Origin: Gorsachius magnificus
Lineage: Eukaryota > Chordata > Aves > Pelecaniformes > Ardeidae
Length of the DNA stretch: 64,000 nucleotides
Assembly (NCBI GenBank): GCA_034008185.1
Contig: CM067081.1
Span: 108,137,265-108,201,264 of the forward strand
Direction of reading: 5' to 3'
The notes below the pieces were generated by a model. It ran no database searches. It worked only from the letters and a program-made list of their open reading frames with translations, and was not told where the DNA came from. Each line of letters opens with the position of its first letter. The first letter of the stretch is position 1. Position numbers and translations under genes: made by a program. Below are positions 61,353 to 64,000 of the stretch, one piece after another.

Positions 61353-63206
61353 GTAGGCATCATCCCATCACAAAACATGGCAAGTGGGAAGTGATAAGGA
61401 GAAAAGTACAGGGAGGCTTACAATCAAGAACAGATAAGAACCTAGGCCTCGTTTGACTAAAAAGTCACGTGAGGCAAGTGGAGTCTACAGCTGTGTGATG
61501 GCAGGGCAATAGCAACAGTCCTTGTTTGCCTCACTGTAAGGCTGTGACACAAACACTCTAAGATGGACACCCTAGGAAATGTTACTGTTGTCCTGTACTG
61601 TTGGTACTGTAGCATAGTCGAAGTCTTCTTGCACAAAGGACATAGCATCGATTTCAGCCTTAAATTTCTATTCATTTTCTGTCCATAGACACTCTCTTAT
61701 TTCTGTTTGATATATGTGAGATGATTTCTATCAAGTTAGAAAATCTGGCTAATTTTATAGGAGAAAATCTGACAGATAGTAATGCATGCTGCTGCTGGAT
61801 TCTATCCTACAGGCTTTTGGGTAACAAGAGAAAAATGTAAGCCCTTTAACAAATATCTGGGAAAAATATTAATTTAATCTTCTGTATTTTTAAAGAGAGA
61901 TGTAATGTGCTTAATATATCTTTTTTATGCCTTAATATTAAACGTTTTGCAATAACCTAAGGCTGCTTTTCAAGTGTTCTTCTACATGAAGTGAGGCAAT
62001 TCCTTTTTTCTTTGCATTACCCAACTTTCTTAGGCTAGGGAACAACAGCATACAGACAGATTCATCAGTTTTGCACAGCATGTACACTTGTTTCATTTCT
62101 ACTACTACTTCACTAAATAACTGAAATGAAAGTGATGATAAATTAGAAATCTTATGCCTATAAATGCATTTTTTTTCTAAAATCTGACACTCAGAACACC
62201 TGTTAAAAATACTAAAAAATGATCCCATGGTTTTTGCCCAGAATAAGGGTTTTAAGCATATGCATACAACAGGTATACTATATAGCATAACTGATGTCCC
62301 AGTGGAATCTGGTTTTATCATTTAAAACAATTTAGCATGGCTTTTCCCTTCTAAGTATGTAATCAAATATTAAAATCATGTGTATCTTCACATTTTGAAA
62401 AAAAAAGTCAAGATATTTTACATGTATATGAAATTATGCATATGAATATACATATTTACACAGTTGCATGACAAACAGTTGCAGATATCAAAGTCACAAG
62501 TCTTACTGATTAGAACAGTCTGATATCTTAGGTTGACCAATGTACCAGCTTTTATTTTAATGCTTTTCAAAAGAGATTTCAACATTTTATTAGCACACAT
62601 GTATAGAATTAGGTTTTAGTGTTATATATCCTTACATGATATAGATGAGGGTGGTGGCGATACTTATCTTTAAAAGCCTCTTTAAAAGTACAGTTTGTAG
62701 CAGTAACCAACCTAACTTGAAATACATATTTTATTCCTCACTTGGTTTGTAAATTCTTCAGTGCAGAGTAGTGAATTTTCTTTTAATTTCATTTTGTGCT
62801 GAAGTTACTGAAGATTTTTAGGAAAAAACTTTCAAAGGTGATAATGCTAAACTGTGAATGTGTATCCTGGTAATAAATGAAATTAAATGGGAAAAGATAA
62901 TTTGGCTTTAATTTTTTTTTTTTTAAGCACATGTCATGCCACAGTCTTTAATAGTTTTGCTTCAGAAAAGCATCGTGGTTTATTAAACAAATGACTAAGT
63001 GATGACTCAGGAGATCTGTAATCTAGCCCTCATATTACTCCTGGATGACCTTAGGCCGTCAGTGCAGCTCTCCATATCTTAATTACTGACAAAACGCAGT
63101 GGAACGGTCAAACACCATTGAATCATAATCCTAGCAAAACTGCCTTGACTTAGCTGCTTTGTTATACTTTTTCTGGGTAATGTTCACACCATGCAAATAT
63201 CCTTTT
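61353..63206. other. Unique DNA between two opposed LTRs
   Basis: No gene supported. The longest frame is 127 codons on the minus strand (61938-62321); it is Cys-, Ser- and Leu-rich, without a known domain or visible start context. A possible MIR-like relic lies at 62998-63095. Confidence 0.5.
62998..63095 (+). mobile_element. Possible MIR-like SINE relic
   Basis: The plus strand reads GACTCAGGAGATCTGTAATCTAG, then TCCTGGATGACCTTAGGCCGTCAGTGCAGCTCTCCATATCTTA. This follows the MIR order (GGAGACCTGGGTTCTAGTCC, then GTGACCTTGGGCAAGTCACTT, CTCTCTGTGCCTCA). Several blocks are in order, but each is diverged. Confidence 0.42.
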
Positions 63207-63211
63207 CTTGT

Positions 63212-63782
63212 GTCATGGTTTAACCCCAGCTGGCAACTCAGCACCATGCAGCCACTCATTCACTCCCCCCACAATGGGATGGGGGAGAGAATCAGAAGAG
63301 TGAAAGTGAGATAGGTTGTGGGCTGAGATAAAGACAGTTTAATAGGTAAAACAAAAGCCATGCAAGCAAAGCAAAACAAACCAAGGAACTCATTCACTGC
63401 TTCCCATGGGCAGGCAAGTGCTCAGCCATCTCTAGGAAAGTAGGGCTTCACCACATGTGGTACTTGGGAAGACAAACACCATCACTCCGAATGTCCCCCT
63501 CTTCCTTCTTCTTCCCCCAGCTTATATACGGAGCACGATGTCATATGTTCTGGAATACCCCTTTGGTCAGTTTGGGTCAACTGTCCTGGCTGTGTCTCCT
63601 CCCAGCTTCTTGTGCACCTGGCAGAGCTTAGAACTGAGAAGTCCTTGGCCAGACATAGCACTACTTAGCAACAAATAAACCATCAGTGTATTATCAACAT
63701 TCTTCTAGTACTAAATCCAAAACAAAGCACCATACCAGCTACTAGGAAGAAAATTAACTCTATCTCAGCCAAAACCAGGACA
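63212..63782 (-). mobile_element. Solo LTR, ERVL-like, type A, reverse, with TSD
   Basis: A reverse LTR of about 571 bp. The right edge ...CCAAAACCAGGACA is the reversed 5' start, and the left edge GTCATGGTTTAACCCC is the reversed 3' end with its last base lost or shared. CTTGT occurs on both sides (63207-63211 and 63783-63787), a perfect 5-bp duplication if one terminal base was lost. It has the type-A central blocks (reversed TTGGGAAGACAAACACC and GGAAAGTAGGGCTTCA) and a TATA box. No internal proviral sequence adjoins either side. Confidence 0.92.
63521..63528 (-). promoter_or_regulatory. TATA box of the reverse type-A LTR
   Basis: CTTATATA on the plus strand is TATATAAG on the minus strand, at the same LTR position as the TATA box at 61036. 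A CRE-like GACATC element lies just upstream on the minus strand. Confidence 0.55.
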
Positions 63783-63787
63783 CTTGT

Positions 63788-64000
63788 TATAGCAATACTT
63801 CCTGAAGGAAGCTTGCTTTGTATCTGCCAGCAGAGGCAATGCAGTTTTGCTGTAGGTCCCTTGCAACTAGTCCTTTGGGGATCAGCCTGCAAAGAAAGGA
63901 AAAAGCGCAGAGGTGTCTGAGCCAGAATACCTCCACGTGAAGTGAGCAGCCACAGCAGAAGCCCTAAGAGGTATAAGAAAGAGATAGCAGCAGCAATCCC
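63788..64000. other. Unassigned right end of the window
   Basis: About 210 bases of moderately purine-rich sequence after the LTR. No retroviral primer-binding site, frame or repeat was recognised, consistent with the LTR being solo. A few GCAG/CAGCAG words near 63950-63995 are too short to call. Confidence 0.45.

Noticed and set aside
60785..63782. The two type-A LTRs as the two ends of one provirus
   Set aside because: They are in opposite orientation, have different target duplications, and the 1.9 kb between shows no retroviral genes.
1..64000. A bacterial-type system such as CRISPR, an operon, a toxin-antitoxin pair or a prophage
   Set aside because: There are no dense gene arrays, ribosome-binding sites or spaced direct repeats. 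Base composition, microsatellites, LINEs and LTRs all indicate a vertebrate nuclear genome.

Overview
The window looks like a gene-poor, AT-rich stretch of a bird nuclear genome. The main evidence is its repeat content. At least eight fragments of CR1 LINEs are present, with the bird-type reverse-transcriptase tail and a 3' end of repeated ATTCTATG-like octamers. There are also nine solo or partial LTRs of ERVL-like avian families, with 5-bp target-site duplications (TSDs) where these can be read. The species cannot be named from this. No cellular protein-coding gene, rRNA, tRNA or CRISPR array could be supported. Most of the longer open frames lie in CR1 or LTR sequence or on its opposite strand, and the few outside repeats (up to 135 codons) resemble nothing I recognise.

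Layout. 1-8170: unique AT-rich DNA. 8171-10394: an old CR1, a short CR1 tail and a solo LTR (type A) with a near-perfect 5-bp duplication. 10395-14408: unique DNA with pyrimidine tracts and an (ATC)n microsatellite. 14409-15436: a CR1 with broken reverse transcriptase. 15437-24532: unique DNA with one possible MIR-like SINE. 24533-29201: an LTR hot spot. One LTR is interrupted by a relative, then a forward type-B LTR faces a reverse type-B LTR to form a palindrome of about 1.1 kb, and a further reverse type-B copy follows. 29202-36667: unique DNA with MIR-like relics and one copy of an unclassified 0.4-kb repeat. 36668-37998: a reverse CR1 that is one stop codon away from a long open frame. 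42040-43400: a decayed CR1-type ORF1 (esterase-like) split by an antisense LTR. 45308-47396: two CR1s tail to tail, one with a 311-codon uninterrupted frame and the other flanked by a 14-bp direct repeat. 55244-55816: another reverse CR1. 58205-58630: second copy of the unclassified repeat. 60785-61347 and 63212-63782: two opposed type-A solo LTRs, both with TATA boxes and 5-bp duplications.

The identifiable elements are mostly dead. The LINE copies are 5'-truncated, and the LTRs appear to be solo remnants left after recombination or fragments. I see no working system of cooperating genes and no new defence or mobile system. The most interesting items are structural: the inverted LTR pair, the nested LTRs, the long duplication flanking a CR1, and the unclassified repeat pair. 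All identifications are by eye from the sequence and from memory of the families; no database search was possible.
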